64,000 nucleotides of DNA from Paenibacillus sp. FSL W8-0426 (GCF_037969725.1 NZ_CP150203.1:1814001-1878000), one strand, 5' to 3'; counted from the stretch's first letter, positions 1 through 8,917 are shown. Made by a program: numbers and translations. Notes: generated by a model not told the origin, from the letters alone.

Positions 1-1494
1 AAGGTTGGCGTGTGCATCGCGACTTCCGGGCCGGGGGCGACGAACCTGGTTACAGGCATTGCCACGGCTTATATGGATTCCGTACCGCTCGTCGTTATTA
101 CGGGGAATGTCGTTTCCAGCTTGATTGGTTCGGATGCATTCCAGGAAGCAGACATTACCGGCATCACGATGCCGATCACGAAACACAGCTATCTGGTCAA
201 AGATGTCGAGGATCTGCCGCGTATCATTCACGAAGCATTCCACATCGCGAACACAGGACGCAAAGGCCCGGTGCTTATCGACATTCCGAAAGATGTTTCG
301 GCCAATAAAACGTTGTTCGAGCCACTGACAGGTCCGGTTACGCTGAGAGGATACAATCCAACGACGGTACCGAACAAGCTGCAGATCGATCGTCTGGCCC
401 AAGCGATTCAGGAAGCGGAACGTCCAATGATCATCGCTGGCGGCGGTGTCGTTTACTCGGGCGGACATGAAGCGCTGTTGGAATTCGTGGAAAAAACGGG
501 CATTCCGATTACGACAACATTGCTTGGACTCGGCGCTTTCCCAAGCGGTCATGAACTGTGGACGGGAATGCCGGGCATGCACGGAACGTACACGTCCAAC
601 CAAGCCATCCAGCAAGCCGATTTGCTGATCAACATCGGGGCACGCTTTGATGACCGGGTAACGGGCAAGCTTGACGGCTTCGCACCGCTTGCAAAAATCG
701 TGCATATCGACATCGACCCGGCAGAGATCGGTAAAAACGTTGCCACTGACATTCCGATCGTAGGAGATTGCAAAACGGTTTTGGAATTGGTCAACAAGGA
801 AGTGCAGCGTGCAGAACGTGCGGATGCCTGGAGAGATCAGATCAAGCAGTGGAAACAGGAAAAACCTTACCGTTACAACGATTCGAACGAAGTGCTGAAA
901 CCGCAATGGGTTATTGAAATGCTGAATGAAACGACCAAAGGCGAAGCCATTGTAACAACGGACGTCGGTCAGCATCAAATGTGGGCGGCCCAGTATTACA
1001 AATTCAACCAACCACGTTCATGGGTAACTTCAGGTGGTTTGGGAACGATGGGCTTTGGATTCCCGTCGGCGATCGGCGCGCAGATGGCAAACCCTGACAG
1101 GCTGGTTATTTCCATCAATGGCGACGGCGGCATGCAAATGTGTTCCCAAGAGCTTGCAATTTGCGCGATCAACAACATACCGGTCAAAATCGTCATCATC
1201 AACAACCAGGTGCTCGGTATGGTTCGTCAGTGGCAGGAGCTCATTTACGACAACCGCTACAGCCACATCGATCTGGCAGGAAGCCCGGATTTCGTAAAAT
1301 TGGCTGAGGCTTACGGCGTTAAAGGCCTTCGTGCAACCAACAAAGAAGAAGCGCAGCGTGCTTGGCAAGAAGCCTTGGACACAGACGGTCCGGTCGTTGT
1401 AGAATTTGTTGTAAGCAAAGAAGAAAATGTGTATCCGATGGTTCCGCAAGGAGCAACGATCAATCAAATGCTGATGGGAGATGCTGAGGAATGA
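1..1494 (+). CDS. ilvB: Acetolactate synthase large subunit, 5'-truncated by window edge
   Basis: Thiamine-diphosphate enzyme that condenses two pyruvates to acetolactate, or pyruvate with 2-oxobutyrate, the first common step of valine, leucine and isoleucine synthesis. The reading frame is open from base 1, so about the first 60-70 residues lie outside the window. Visible are the N-terminal PYR-domain segment ATSGPGATNLVTG, the central FAD/transhydrogenase-like domain, and the C-terminal ThDP/Mg motif GDGGMQM followed by INN. The last codons overlap ilvN by ATGA, so the catalytic and regulatory subunits are translationally coupled. The adjacent ilvN marks it as the anabolic enzyme rather than a catabolic AlsS. 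Any promoter or T-box lies upstream of the window. Confidence 0.97.
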   Translation, partial: KVGVCIATSGPGATNLVTGIATAYMDSVPLVVITGNVVSSLIGSDAFQEADITGITMPITKHSYLVKDVEDLPRIIHEAFHIANTGRKGPVLIDIPKDVSANKTLFEPLTGPVTLRGYNPTTVPNKLQIDRLAQAIQEAERPMIIAGGGVVYSGGHEALLEFVEKTGIPITTTLLGLGAFPSGHELWTGMPGMHGTYTSNQAIQQADLLINIGARFDDRVTGKLDGFAPLAKIVHIDIDPAEIGKNVATDIPIVGDCKTVLELVNKEVQRAERADAWRDQIKQWKQEKPYRYNDSNEVLKPQWVIEMLNETTKGEAIVTTDVGQHQMWAAQYYKFNQPRSWVTSGGLGTMGFGFPSAIGAQMANPDRLVISINGDGGMQMCSQELAICAINNIPVKIVIINNQVLGMVRQWQELIYDNRYSHIDLAGSPDFVKLAEAYGVKGLRATNKEEAQRAWQEALDTDGPVVVEFVVSKEENVYPMVPQGATINQMLMGDAEE

Positions 1495-1973
1495 TAAGAC
1501 ATACGATATCGATTTTGGTCAACGATCAGCCTGGTGTCCTGCAGCGTGTTTCTGGATTGTTCGGTCGGCGCGGTTTCAATATTGAAAGCATTACAGTAGG
1601 TCAATCGGAAGAGCCGGGATTGTCCCGGATGGTCATTGTGACGGTCGGCGATGACAAAACGATCGAGCAAATCGAGAAACAACTGTACAAAATTATTGAT
1701 GTCATCAAAGTTGTAGACTTTAGCATCAAGCCAATGGTTGCCCGCGAGCTCGCTTTGATCAAAGTGAAGTCCGAACCGGCGGAACGTCCGGAAATTATGG
1801 GCGTCGTAGAAACGTTCCGCGCAGCGGTCGTGGATATCGGTCCAAACAGCCTGATGGTTCAAGTGGTTGGGGATACCGACAAAATCGATGCGATGATCGA
1901 GCTGCTCAAGCCTTATGGCATTCGCGAATTGTCCAGAACCGGCGTAACGGCCCTTGTTCGGGGAAATGCATAA
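1491..1973 (+). CDS. ilvN: Acetolactate synthase small (regulatory) subunit
   Basis: Regulatory subunit that binds the IlvB catalytic subunit and, in the family, confers valine feedback control. The 160-residue length is normal. An N-terminal ACT domain is visible (HTISILVNDQPGVLQRVSG and RRGFNIESITVG, about residues 3-75), followed by the ALS_ss_C-type domain (about 85-158, ending ELSRTGVTALVRG). The ATG overlaps the ilvB stop as ATGA, the usual coupled arrangement. A 258-base spacer containing a structured element separates it from ilvC. Confidence 0.97.
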   Translation: MIRHTISILVNDQPGVLQRVSGLFGRRGFNIESITVGQSEEPGLSRMVIVTVGDDKTIEQIEKQLYKIIDVIKVVDFSIKPMVARELALIKVKSEPAERPEIMGVVETFRAAVVDIGPNSLMVQVVGDTDKIDAMIELLKPYGIRELSRTGVTALVRGNA

Positions 1974-2096
1974 AGCGCATCGAGCAATGAGGATTCCTCC
2001 TCACCCGCGAATGTAAACGAATAAGTTAACCAATGGATTGATACAAGCTAACATTTTAGTGATGTAACGCTTGAAAAGAGAGATACATCCCCGCTT

Positions 2097-2193
2097 TAAT
2101 GGGCGGGTGTCTGAATGGATCGGAGCATGTAAACCCCATGCATCACGGTTTCGCCGGCTATGGTCCACGGTCCCTTGAGACACCCGCTCATTA
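2097..2193 (+). ncRNA. Structured RNA element between ilvN and ilvC
   Basis: A long stem pairs 2097-2112 with 2178-2193 (16 bp, one G-U). Past a small internal loop, GGATCG (2117-2122) pairs with CGGTCC (2168-2173). Inside are a GCATG/CATGC hairpin (2125-2129 with 2137-2141) and a weaker CGG/CCG hairpin (2146-2148 with 2154-2156), giving a closed multibranch fold. No T-box sequence and no terminal U tract follow; the ilvC ribosome binding site AAAGGAGG lies about 25 bases downstream. It could be an mRNA processing or stability element for ilvC, or a cis-regulatory RNA. The function is not known from the sequence. Confidence 0.6.
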
Positions 2194-2228
2194 TTGAAGG
2201 GTTCTTTACAAAATAAAGGAGGACTTAA

Positions 2229-3224
<996 letters not shown>

Positions 3225-3265
3225 GTCCTGTTTTCATTTGATCTTAATCTTACAGCTTCAACGGA

Positions 3266-3300
3266 AAATAGCGGCCATGCTTATGCGTGGGCCGCTATTT
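3266..3300. terminator. Hairpin terminator after ilvC
   Basis: AAATAGCGGCC (3266-3276) pairs perfectly with GGCCGCTATTT (3290-3300) around a 13-base loop. It lies 42 bases after the ilvC stop in a convergent gap. The U-rich side is within the stem (ATTTC), so efficiency is uncertain. Confidence 0.6.
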
Positions 3301-3363
3301 CTGATACGAGAAAGGTACCGTAAGGAGAGAAGATGCCATTACGTCCTCTGTCGACCAGCACAA

Positions 3364-3410
3364 AAATAAAGTCTGACCCGGCTTTTTTGCATAAGGGTCA
3401 GACTTTATTT
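3364..3410. terminator. Second, A/T-flanked 16-bp inverted repeat; bidirectional terminator
   Basis: A perfect 16-bp inverted repeat: the arm 3364-3379 (AAATAAAGTCTGACCC) pairs with 3395-3410, loop 15 bases. A and T runs on the outer sides make it suitable for terminating both ilvC from the left and the opposing aldo-keto reductase from the right. The GGGTCAGAC core also resembles palindromic dispersed repeats, but no second copy was found in this window. Confidence 0.65.
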
Positions 3411-3469
3411 GCGTTAATTGCGTTATATGATAAATGCTATTGCCTAAATCTGTTCATGCACAGCAGACG

Positions 3470-4450
3470 TTACCAAGCATAAGCGTTTGGTGCGTGTCCA
3501 CCAGGCCCTGGGAAAATCTCGTCCAGGCGCTTGAGCACTTCCGCATCGAGCGTAACCTCAAGGCATTTGAGCGCCGTTTCGAATTGCTCCAAGGTACGTG
3601 GGCCGATAATCGGTGCGGTAACCGCCGGGTTGGCGGCAACCCAGGCCAGGGCGACGGTATCCTGCGGTTCGCCAAGCTCGCGGCACAGGGCGGCGAATTG
3701 TTCCAGCTGCTGCTGCTGACGGTCGATGCGTTCGGCAATGCCGCTGCTGCGTGAGCCTTCCAGCTTCTGGAGCGCGTTGCGTCCGAGCAATCCGCCATCC
3801 AGCGGGCTCCACGGAATGACGCCAAGCCCGAGCTCTTTGGCGGCAGGCAGCACTTCCAGTTCCGGCAAACGGCAATTTAGGCTGTATTTGTGCTGTTCGG
3901 ACACCAGGCCGAGAAAATGGCGGTTTTTGGCTTCGCTCTGGGCAATGGCAATCTGCCAAGCGGCGAAGTTGCTGGAACCGACGTAACCGATTTTTCCTTG
4001 ATGGACGGCATTCTCGAACGCTCCCCACAGCTCGTCCCAAGTAACGGCAGGGTCCACATGATGCATCTGGTACAGTTCGATATGATCCGTTTGCAAACGG
4101 CGGAGGGAGCCTTCCAGATGGCGCCTGATTTTATATGCAGAGAGACCGCTTTCATTGTTGGGACCATCGGTGTCGTCGTGCATGGAGCCGTATACCTTGG
4201 TGGCAAGCACGACTTTTTCCCGGCGGTTGCCGCCTTGTTTGAACCAGCGCCCGATGATTTCCTCCGTTAGCCCGGAGTTTTCTCCCCAACCGTAAATGTT
4301 GGCCGTGTCGAAGAAGTTGATTCCGGCGTCCAATGCCGCATCCATGATGCGGAAAGCTTCCTTTTCATCCGTAGCGGGTCCAAAGTTCATCGTGCCGAGA
4401 CAGATCCGGCTTACCTTGAGTCCTGATTTTCCCAAGTACGTGTACTGCAT
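3470..4450 (-). CDS. Aldo/keto reductase
   Basis: NAD(P)H-dependent reductase of the AKR superfamily; substrate unknown. The 326-residue TIM barrel shows the catalytic tetrad context: Asp and Tyr in FFDTANIYGWGENS, Lys in VVLATKVYG and His in YQMHHVDP. The C-terminal cofactor region APIIGPRTLEQFE is present. The start is placed at the internal ATG (MQYTYLGKSGLKVS) because GGAGG lies 10 bases upstream; a longer reading frame to 4498 has no such site. It lies on the opposite strand between ilvC and leuB, with its own promoter and a palindromic operator, so it is a separate unit. Confidence 0.9.
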   Translation of the reverse strand: MQYTYLGKSGLKVSRICLGTMNFGPATDEKEAFRIMDAALDAGINFFDTANIYGWGENSGLTEEIIGRWFKQGGNRREKVVLATKVYGSMHDDTDGPNNESGLSAYKIRRHLEGSLRRLQTDHIELYQMHHVDPAVTWDELWGAFENAVHQGKIGYVGSSNFAAWQIAIAQSEAKNRHFLGLVSEQHKYSLNCRLPELEVLPAAKELGLGVIPWSPLDGGLLGRNALQKLEGSRSSGIAERIDRQQQQLEQFAALCRELGEPQDTVALAWVAANPAVTAPIIGPRTLEQFETALKCLEVTLDAEVLKRLDEIFPGPGGHAPNAYAW

Positions 4451-4478
4451 GATTACAATCCCTCCTGTACTAACCTGA

Positions 4479-4526
4479 AATGGAATTACCGTTTCCATTG
4501 TAACCCATACGGAAGGGGACGAACAA
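4479..4526 (-). promoter_or_regulatory. Promoter with palindromic operator for the aldo/keto reductase
   Basis: On the minus strand, TTGTTC (4521-4526) and TACAAT (4497-4502) are spaced by 18 bases. Directly downstream, overlapping the end of the -10 and the expected start point, is the inverted repeat AATGGAA-N7-TTCCATT (4479-4499). This is a typical repressor-site position. The regulator is not identified. Confidence 0.5.
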
Positions 4527-4550
4527 CGACGCTCACTCTCTTATAGGCAA

Positions 4551-4571
4551 AATCTATTAAAGTCATAGATT
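4551..4571. promoter_or_regulatory. Palindrome AATCTAT-N7-ATAGATT upstream of leuB
   Basis: A perfect 7+7 inverted repeat with a 7-base spacer. The CTAT-N7-ATAG core has the spacing of LysR-type (T-N11-A) binding sites. It lies 100 bases before the leuB start, between the divergent aldo/keto reductase and leuB, so it could control either gene. No LysR-family gene is in the window. Confidence 0.4.
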
Positions 4572-4670
4572 GTATATCTTGGTCAAATGGACGTGTAATA
4601 TGATAAAAAGGAGAGAGTTGATTCAACGATACGTTTGAAATGAATGAAACGATGTAAGGAGAGGACAACC

Positions 4671-5756
4671 ATGGCAGATGTAAAAAAGATTGCAGTTATC
4701 GCGGGTGACGGAATCGGACCCGAAGTTGTGGCCGAGGCGGAAAAAGTATTGAAACGCACCGAGGAAGTATTTGGTTACCGTTTTGAAACAGAGCATGCTC
4801 TGTTCGGCGGAATCGCCATCGATGAGAAAGGAACCCCGCTTCCTGAAGAAACGCTGGCTGTATGTAAAAGTGCTGACGCGGTTCTGCTTGGTGCCGTTGG
4901 CGGTCCGAAATGGGATAATAACAGCAAGGAGCTTCGCCCGGAAACCGGTTTGCTCGGCATTCGCAAAGAGCTTGGCTTGTTCTCGAACCTGCGTCCGGCG
5001 GTCGTGTTCGATTGCCTGAAGGATGCTTCCACGCTTAAACCTGAAGTGTTGGAAGGAACGGACCTGATGGTCGTACGGGAACTGACGGGCGGGATTTACT
5101 TCGGGGAGAAGTTCAGACGCGAAAGCGATCAAGGTCAAGAGGCCGTGGATACATGTGCTTATAATGTTACGGAAGTGGAAAGGATCGTCCGCCAGGCATT
5201 CGAAATCGCGCAAGGACGCCGCAAAAAGCTGGCTTCCGTAGACAAAGCGAACGTGCTCGAAACCTCCCGCCTCTGGCGCGAAGTCGTTAACCGCGTGGCT
5301 CCGGACTATCCGGACGTTGAACTGGAGCATGTATTGGTCGACAACTGCGCGATGCAATTGCTGCGCCGCCCGGCCAGCTTTGACGTGATCGTTACGGAAA
5401 ACATGTTCGGCGACATCCTTAGCGATGAAGCAGCGATGCTGACCGGTTCGATCGGCATGCTCGCCTCCGCGTCGCTGGGTGAAGGCAGCTTTGGCCTTTA
5501 TGAGCCGGTGCACGGCTCCGCTCCGGATATCGCCGGCCAAGGCTTGGCGAATCCGATCGCTACCATTCTTTCGCTCGCCCTGATGTTCCGTACAACGTTC
5601 GGTTATGCGGAAGGCGCCGATGCCATCGAAGCGGCCGTATCCGAAGTGCTGAATGCCGGACACCGCACGAGTGATATCGCCGTGGACAAGAGTACGGCGA
5701 TCAGCACCACCGAGATGGGCGACCTGATCGTTGCAGCGATCAAAAAACAAGCTTAA
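4671..5756 (+). CDS. leuB: 3-isopropylmalate dehydrogenase
   Basis: NAD-dependent oxidative decarboxylation of 3-isopropylmalate to 2-oxoisocaproate in leucine synthesis. The 361-residue length is normal. Seen are the N-terminal [20 protein letters not shown], the substrate Arg/Lys region [21 protein letters not shown], the metal Asp motif [17 protein letters not shown] (as [14 protein letters not shown]), and [12 protein letters not shown] with [17 protein letters not shown] near the cofactor. The ATG at 4671 follows GGAGAGGACAACC. leuA, leuC and leuD are not adjacent, so the leucine genes are split in this genome. Confidence 0.97.
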   Translation: MADVKKIAVIAGDGIGPEVVAEAEKVLKRTEEVFGYRFETEHALFGGIAIDEKGTPLPEETLAVCKSADAVLLGAVGGPKWDNNSKELRPETGLLGIRKELGLFSNLRPAVVFDCLKDASTLKPEVLEGTDLMVVRELTGGIYFGEKFRRESDQGQEAVDTCAYNVTEVERIVRQAFEIAQGRRKKLASVDKANVLETSRLWREVVNRVAPDYPDVELEHVLVDNCAMQLLRRPASFDVIVTENMFGDILSDEAAMLTGSIGMLASASLGEGSFGLYEPVHGSAPDIAGQGLANPIATILSLALMFRTTFGYAEGADAIEAAVSEVLNAGHRTSDIAVDKSTAISTTEMGDLIVAAIKKQA

Positions 5757-5771
5757 TATGTATTGACCGTT

Positions 5772-5820
5772 CAAGCAGCCTTTTGCTTTCCGACAGGATC
5801 GTAGAGGGCTGCTTGTTTTC
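5772..5820 (+). terminator. Rho-independent terminator of leuB
   Basis: CAAGCAGCC (5772-5780) pairs with GGCTGCTTG (5807-5815), followed by TTTTC. It lies 15 bases beyond the leuB stop. Confidence 0.8.
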
Positions 5821-5856
5821 ACGATTGCTGCACAGAATGTCAATAAATTTTCTTAT

Positions 5857-5871
5857 TTATAATAATTATAA
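5857..5871. promoter_or_regulatory. PerR box
   Basis: The 15 bases TTATAATAATTATAA match the Bacillus PerR consensus TTATAATNATTATAA at every defined position. It lies upstream of a peroxiredoxin gene, so peroxide-inducible derepression is the expected control. A TATAAT at 5884-5889 would place the box over the -35 of a promoter starting there. Confidence 0.85.
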
Positions 5872-5890
5872 AAAAATAACGTTTATAATC

Positions 5891-5919
5891 TTGACTTTGA
5901 TAAGTCCGAATGATAACAT
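5891..5919 (+). promoter_or_regulatory. SigA-type promoter for the peroxiredoxin
   Basis: TTGACT (5891-5896) and TAACAT (5914-5919) with a 17-base spacer. The PerR box lies 20 bases upstream of this -35. A second possible -10, TATAAT at 5884-5889, would be overlapped more directly by the box. Confidence 0.6.
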
Positions 5920-6039
5920 TTTAAATGTACTCGTTATGCGGTACACAACATCATTCATCGCAGGACAAGCGACATAGCGCGTCCTGATCTAAGCACTCCG
6001 CAAGGAGGCTTACATAATCCCAAAGGAGGAATTTTAGTT

Positions 6040-6579
6040 ATGGCAGAACGTTTGGTTGGCAGACCAGCACCTGATTTTGCAATGGAGACAGTAACAGGAG
6101 ACGGACAAGAATTTGGTTCCGTTAAACTGTCCGATTACCGCGGTAAATGGCTCGTATTTTTCTTTTATCCTTTGGATTTCACATTCGTGTGTCCTACTGA
6201 AATCACTGCTTTGAGCGATGCTTACGAGCAATTCAAAGCTTTGGATACCGAAATTCTCGGCGTGAGCGTTGACTCCGTGCACAGCCACAAAGCATGGATC
6301 AACACGCCTAAAGACAGCAACGGTTTGGGCCAACTGAACTTCCCGCTGGCTTCCGATATCACGAAACAAGTTGCTAAAGATTACGGCGTTCTGATCGAAG
6401 AAGAAGGCGTTGCATTGCGCGGGCTGTTCATCATCGATCCAGAAGGCGAATTGAAATACCAAGTGGTGAACCACAATGACGTAGGCCGCAGCGTTGAAGA
6501 AACGTTGCGCGTACTGCAAGCATTGCAATCCGGCGGATTGTGTGCAATGAACTGGAAACCAGGCGACAAAAACCTGTAA
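6040..6579 (+). CDS. 2-Cys peroxiredoxin (AhpC/YkuU type)
   Basis: Thiol peroxidase that reduces H2O2 and organic peroxides in the cytosol. The 179-residue length fits the Prx1/AhpC class. The peroxidatic Cys51 is in [11 protein letters not shown], the resolving Cys about 168 in [10 protein letters not shown]. The N-terminus ([12 protein letters not shown]) resembles B. subtilis YkuU. The ATG follows AAAGGAGG. There is no ahpF beside it, so electrons probably come from thioredoxin rather than a dedicated partner (inference). Transcribed alone between its PerR-boxed promoter and a strong terminator. Confidence 0.93.
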   Translation: MAERLVGRPAPDFAMETVTGDGQEFGSVKLSDYRGKWLVFFFYPLDFTFVCPTEITALSDAYEQFKALDTEILGVSVDSVHSHKAWINTPKDSNGLGQLNFPLASDITKQVAKDYGVLIEEEGVALRGLFIIDPEGELKYQVVNHNDVGRSVEETLRVLQALQSGGLCAMNWKPGDKNL

Positions 6580-6607
6580 GCCGAATCAACTTGAACAATA
6601 CAAGTTC

Positions 6608-6641
6608 AAGCCCTCACCCCGTAAGGGATGAGGGCTTTTTG
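6608..6641 (+). terminator. Rho-independent terminator of the peroxiredoxin gene
   Basis: AAGCCCTCA (6608-6616) pairs with TGAGGGCTT (6629-6637), followed directly by a T tract. Confidence 0.85.
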
Positions 6642-6671
6642 CACCCTTTTTGTGAAAATTGCCCATGATTG

Positions 6672-6923
6672 TTGTTTAATAGAAGATAAATACGTGTTAT
6701 TAATGTAAAATATAAATGTTAGGTATTTGGGGCTTCAAAAGAGGAATCGCTCCATGTAGAGTCGAATAGGGTATGAAAACCAGAATCATGTTGAACCATT
6801 GCTGAACATACTATTTTATAAATGTTGAATACGGATGAAACCATCCCCGGACGGAAGAGCCAGAGATACCCTGAAGGTCAATATCGGTTAATTTTCGGCA
6901 CGTTAGAAGGAGGATGAACAAGA
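6672..6923 (+). promoter_or_regulatory. Promoter and 220-base structured leader of the zinc-ribbon gene
   Basis: TTGTTT (6672-6677) and TGTTAT (6695-6700) with a 17-base spacer are a weak promoter candidate. The stretch that follows has no gene. It contains AGGGTAT (6768-6774), complementary to ATACCCT (6866-6872), enclosing a GGATG-AAAC-CATCC hairpin (6833-6846) and an AACAT/ATGTT hairpin. The fold suggests a cis-regulatory leader but matches no riboswitch family I know. Confidence 0.35.
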
Positions 6924-7340
6924 ATGAGTTACTGCTGTGGGGCAAGTATGGTGGGAACAAAGGGCACACTGAAGCACTACCGAACCCAGGTTCATAATGT
7001 TCCCCTGCTGTTTTGCCCGGTATGCCACCGGGTCGAGGTGCATTACAAAGTGGAAAACGAATATGAGATTTTGGCTGAATACGCGCATGGAGACGGTGCT
7101 TCCGAAATCGACTTTCAAGACTACGTCACCGAGGACGAAGACGCCATCTTCGAAAACTGCATCAGCAGGGAGAGCGAGGATGCGCTTGTCATTGTACAGC
7201 GCCAAATCGACATGTCGCTTGATTTGCTGCGGCTTGCCAAGGAAATGAAGGATGAGAAGTGGGAAAGCGAGCTGAAACGACGCCTTGCCGTTATGAGCCA
7301 GCGCAGATTGAAGATTCAGCATAACAAAAGCGGACTCTAG
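6924..7340 (+). CDS. Conserved hypothetical protein with N-terminal zinc ribbon
   Basis: Function unknown. The 138-residue protein starts MSYCCGASMVGTKG and has a second cysteine pair in LFCPVCHRVEVHY (about residues 30-42), together making a likely four-Cys zinc ribbon. This is followed by an acidic middle (YVTEDEDAIFENC) and a C-terminal basic helical part (MKDEKWESELKRRLAVMSQRRLK). There is no membrane segment, so it is cytosolic. The ATG follows AGAAGGAGG. It stands alone after an unusually long structured leader. A regulatory or adaptor role is possible but cannot be shown. Confidence 0.75.
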   Translation: MSYCCGASMVGTKGTLKHYRTQVHNVPLLFCPVCHRVEVHYKVENEYEILAEYAHGDGASEIDFQDYVTEDEDAIFENCISRESEDALVIVQRQIDMSLDLLRLAKEMKDEKWESELKRRLAVMSQRRLKIQHNKSGL

Positions 7341-7376
7341 GTGATGCCTTTATCCGCTGAATAGATGTTTTTTTCT

Positions 7377-7418
7377 GAAGCGAAGCGGATTCGCAGTTTG
7401 CGGATTGGCTTCGCTTTC
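7377..7418 (+). terminator. Hairpin terminator after the zinc-ribbon gene
   Basis: AAGCGAAGC (7378-7386) pairs with GCTTCGCTT (7408-7416); the tail is short (TTTC). Moderate terminator. Confidence 0.55.
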
Positions 7419-7495
7419 ATGCATTCATTTTGAATACAGCCGTCCGCCGATTCGAGTTTTTTCTTAAAATAATTTCCATTCGACACTTTCTCCGA

Positions 7496-7525
7496 TTGAC
7501 TCTCTTCCATAAACTTGTCTATGAT
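7496..7525 (+). promoter_or_regulatory. SigA-type promoter for the histidine kinase
   Basis: TTGACT (7496-7501) and TATGAT (7520-7525), 18-base spacer. The resulting 5' untranslated region is about 270 bases long. Confidence 0.6.
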
Positions 7526-7629
7526 AAAAACAGACTTGCGAAAGTGGCGGAGCAAAAATTGGTTTGTTTTTTGGAATAGGATAAGCTTAGAATGGAACCT
7601 TCATCTTATTTTTCGGGATCGTTTACTGG

Positions 7630-7740
7630 TTACCGGGAATGCAGAGCAGCCTGAGTTCCGGACATGCAATCCATATTTCGGCTAAGCTCCCTTAATGAAA
7701 GGGCACCGGTAATGAACAACAAAAATCGGCCCTTCCTGTT
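7630..7740 (+). ncRNA. Leader with mutually exclusive hairpins before the histidine kinase
   Basis: TTACCGG (7630-7636) pairs with CCGGTAA (7706-7712), closing a domain that contains the hairpin CCCTT-aatga-AAGGG (7689-7703). The same AAGGGC (7699-7704) can instead pair with GCCCTT (7729-7734), which is followed by a T-rich stretch. The two folds exclude each other, as in attenuators. No known family is recognised; the ligand or signal is unknown. Confidence 0.4.
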
Positions 7741-7802
7741 TCTGTGATGATATGATGTCCGAATGGCAAGTTTATCATTTACGTGAAAAGGAGGAACCTG
7801 AC

Positions 7803-8909
7803 ATGATTAGTGAATTTCAGGAAACAGTGATTCAACCAACAAACGGGCTTCCTAACGTGCATCTGGATAATAATAAGTATGAGAATGTGCTGGAGCATCT
7901 GGATAGCGGGATCATGTTGTTTGACAGCAACGGTGTTCTGACATTCATTAATGTTCAGATGGCGAAACTGTTGGAGCTGCCCAGAAGTTTGTTGAGTGGC
8001 TGCACCCTGATGGAAATGCTGCATCATCCGCAAATGAGCCGATACAAAAAAAAGAAGATCCTGCGTATTTATCGGGAGACTATCTTTCACCGTAAGCGCT
8101 ATCATGAGCTTATTGATGAGTATGGAAGGCATTGGCTGGTTACCGTAACCTATGGCGACCAGATGGATGGAGATTTTTTATTCAGCGTTAAGGACGTGTC
8201 CGACTATAAACAAATCGAACAAACCGCTTATCAAAATGACAAGCTTGCGATGCTGGGACGTATTTCGGCTTCGATCGCCCATGAGATCCGCAATCCGCTA
8301 ACGGCCATCCGCGGCTTCATTCAGCTGCTCCGTCCCCATCTGCTGCAGCTCGGCAAGGATGAATATGCCCGAATCATACTGACCGAGATCGATAGGGCGA
8401 ATGATATCATTTATGAATTTCTGAACTCTTCGAAGCCTTCGGCACCTCAGAAGACCATTATGTCCGTGGATTCCCTTCTGAAAGAAGTGGTATTGCTCAC
8501 AGAGAGCGAAGGTTTAATGAAGGGATGCGAGATCACGCTGGATGTGGCGACTGATGCGTCGATGAATGTGTCCATTGATGTCAAGCAAATTAAGCAGGTT
8601 ATTCTGAATATGGTAAAAAACGCGATGGATGCCATCGAAGATGTAGGGGAGGAACATGCGGGGCTCATTCGCATTTCCACGGCCATAGAAAACCGATACG
8701 TTAAAATCTCCATCGCCGATAACGGACAGGGCATGGACCATAACACGCTTGTTCGCTTGTTTGATCCGTTCTTTACGACTAAAGAAAGCGGAACCGGACT
8801 TGGACTGTCGGTCAGTTACCGAATCATCAAAAACCATGGAGGCACGATTGCAGTGGAAAGCCAAAAGGGCGAGGGGACCCTTTTTATCATCAAGCTGCCA
8901 CTGGTGTAA
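7803..8909 (+). CDS. Cytosolic PAS-domain sensor histidine kinase
   Basis: Two-component kinase of 368 residues with no membrane segment. A PAS domain spans about residues 25-135 (LEHLDSGIMLFDSNGVLTFIN). HisKA carries the phospho-acceptor His in SIAHEIRNPLTAIRGF. The HATPase domain shows the N box (LNMVKNAMDAI), G1 (DNGQGM) and G2 (GTGLGLSVSY). The start at 7803 is chosen because AGGAGG lies 7 bases upstream; an in-frame ATG at 7752 has no ribosome site. There is no response regulator next to it. Orphan soluble PAS kinases of this type commonly feed the sporulation phosphorelay, so a sporulation kinase role is plausible but inferred. Confidence 0.9.
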   Translation: MISEFQETVIQPTNGLPNVHLDNNKYENVLEHLDSGIMLFDSNGVLTFINVQMAKLLELPRSLLSGCTLMEMLHHPQMSRYKKKKILRIYRETIFHRKRYHELIDEYGRHWLVTVTYGDQMDGDFLFSVKDVSDYKQIEQTAYQNDKLAMLGRISASIAHEIRNPLTAIRGFIQLLRPHLLQLGKDEYARIILTEIDRANDIIYEFLNSSKPSAPQKTIMSVDSLLKEVVLLTESEGLMKGCEITLDVATDASMNVSIDVKQIKQVILNMVKNAMDAIEDVGEEHAGLIRISTAIENRYVKISIADNGQGMDHNTLVRLFDPFFTTKESGTGLGLSVSYRIIKNHGGTIAVESQKGEGTLFIIKLPLV

Positions 8910-8917
8910 CCCATGCC

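Noticed and set aside
2097..2193. T-box leader for ilvC
   Set aside because: No AGGGTGGNACC motif and no downstream terminator.
5783..5977. 64-codon frame over the PerR box and promoter
   Set aside because: AT-rich frame across regulatory sites; starts inside the leuB terminator.
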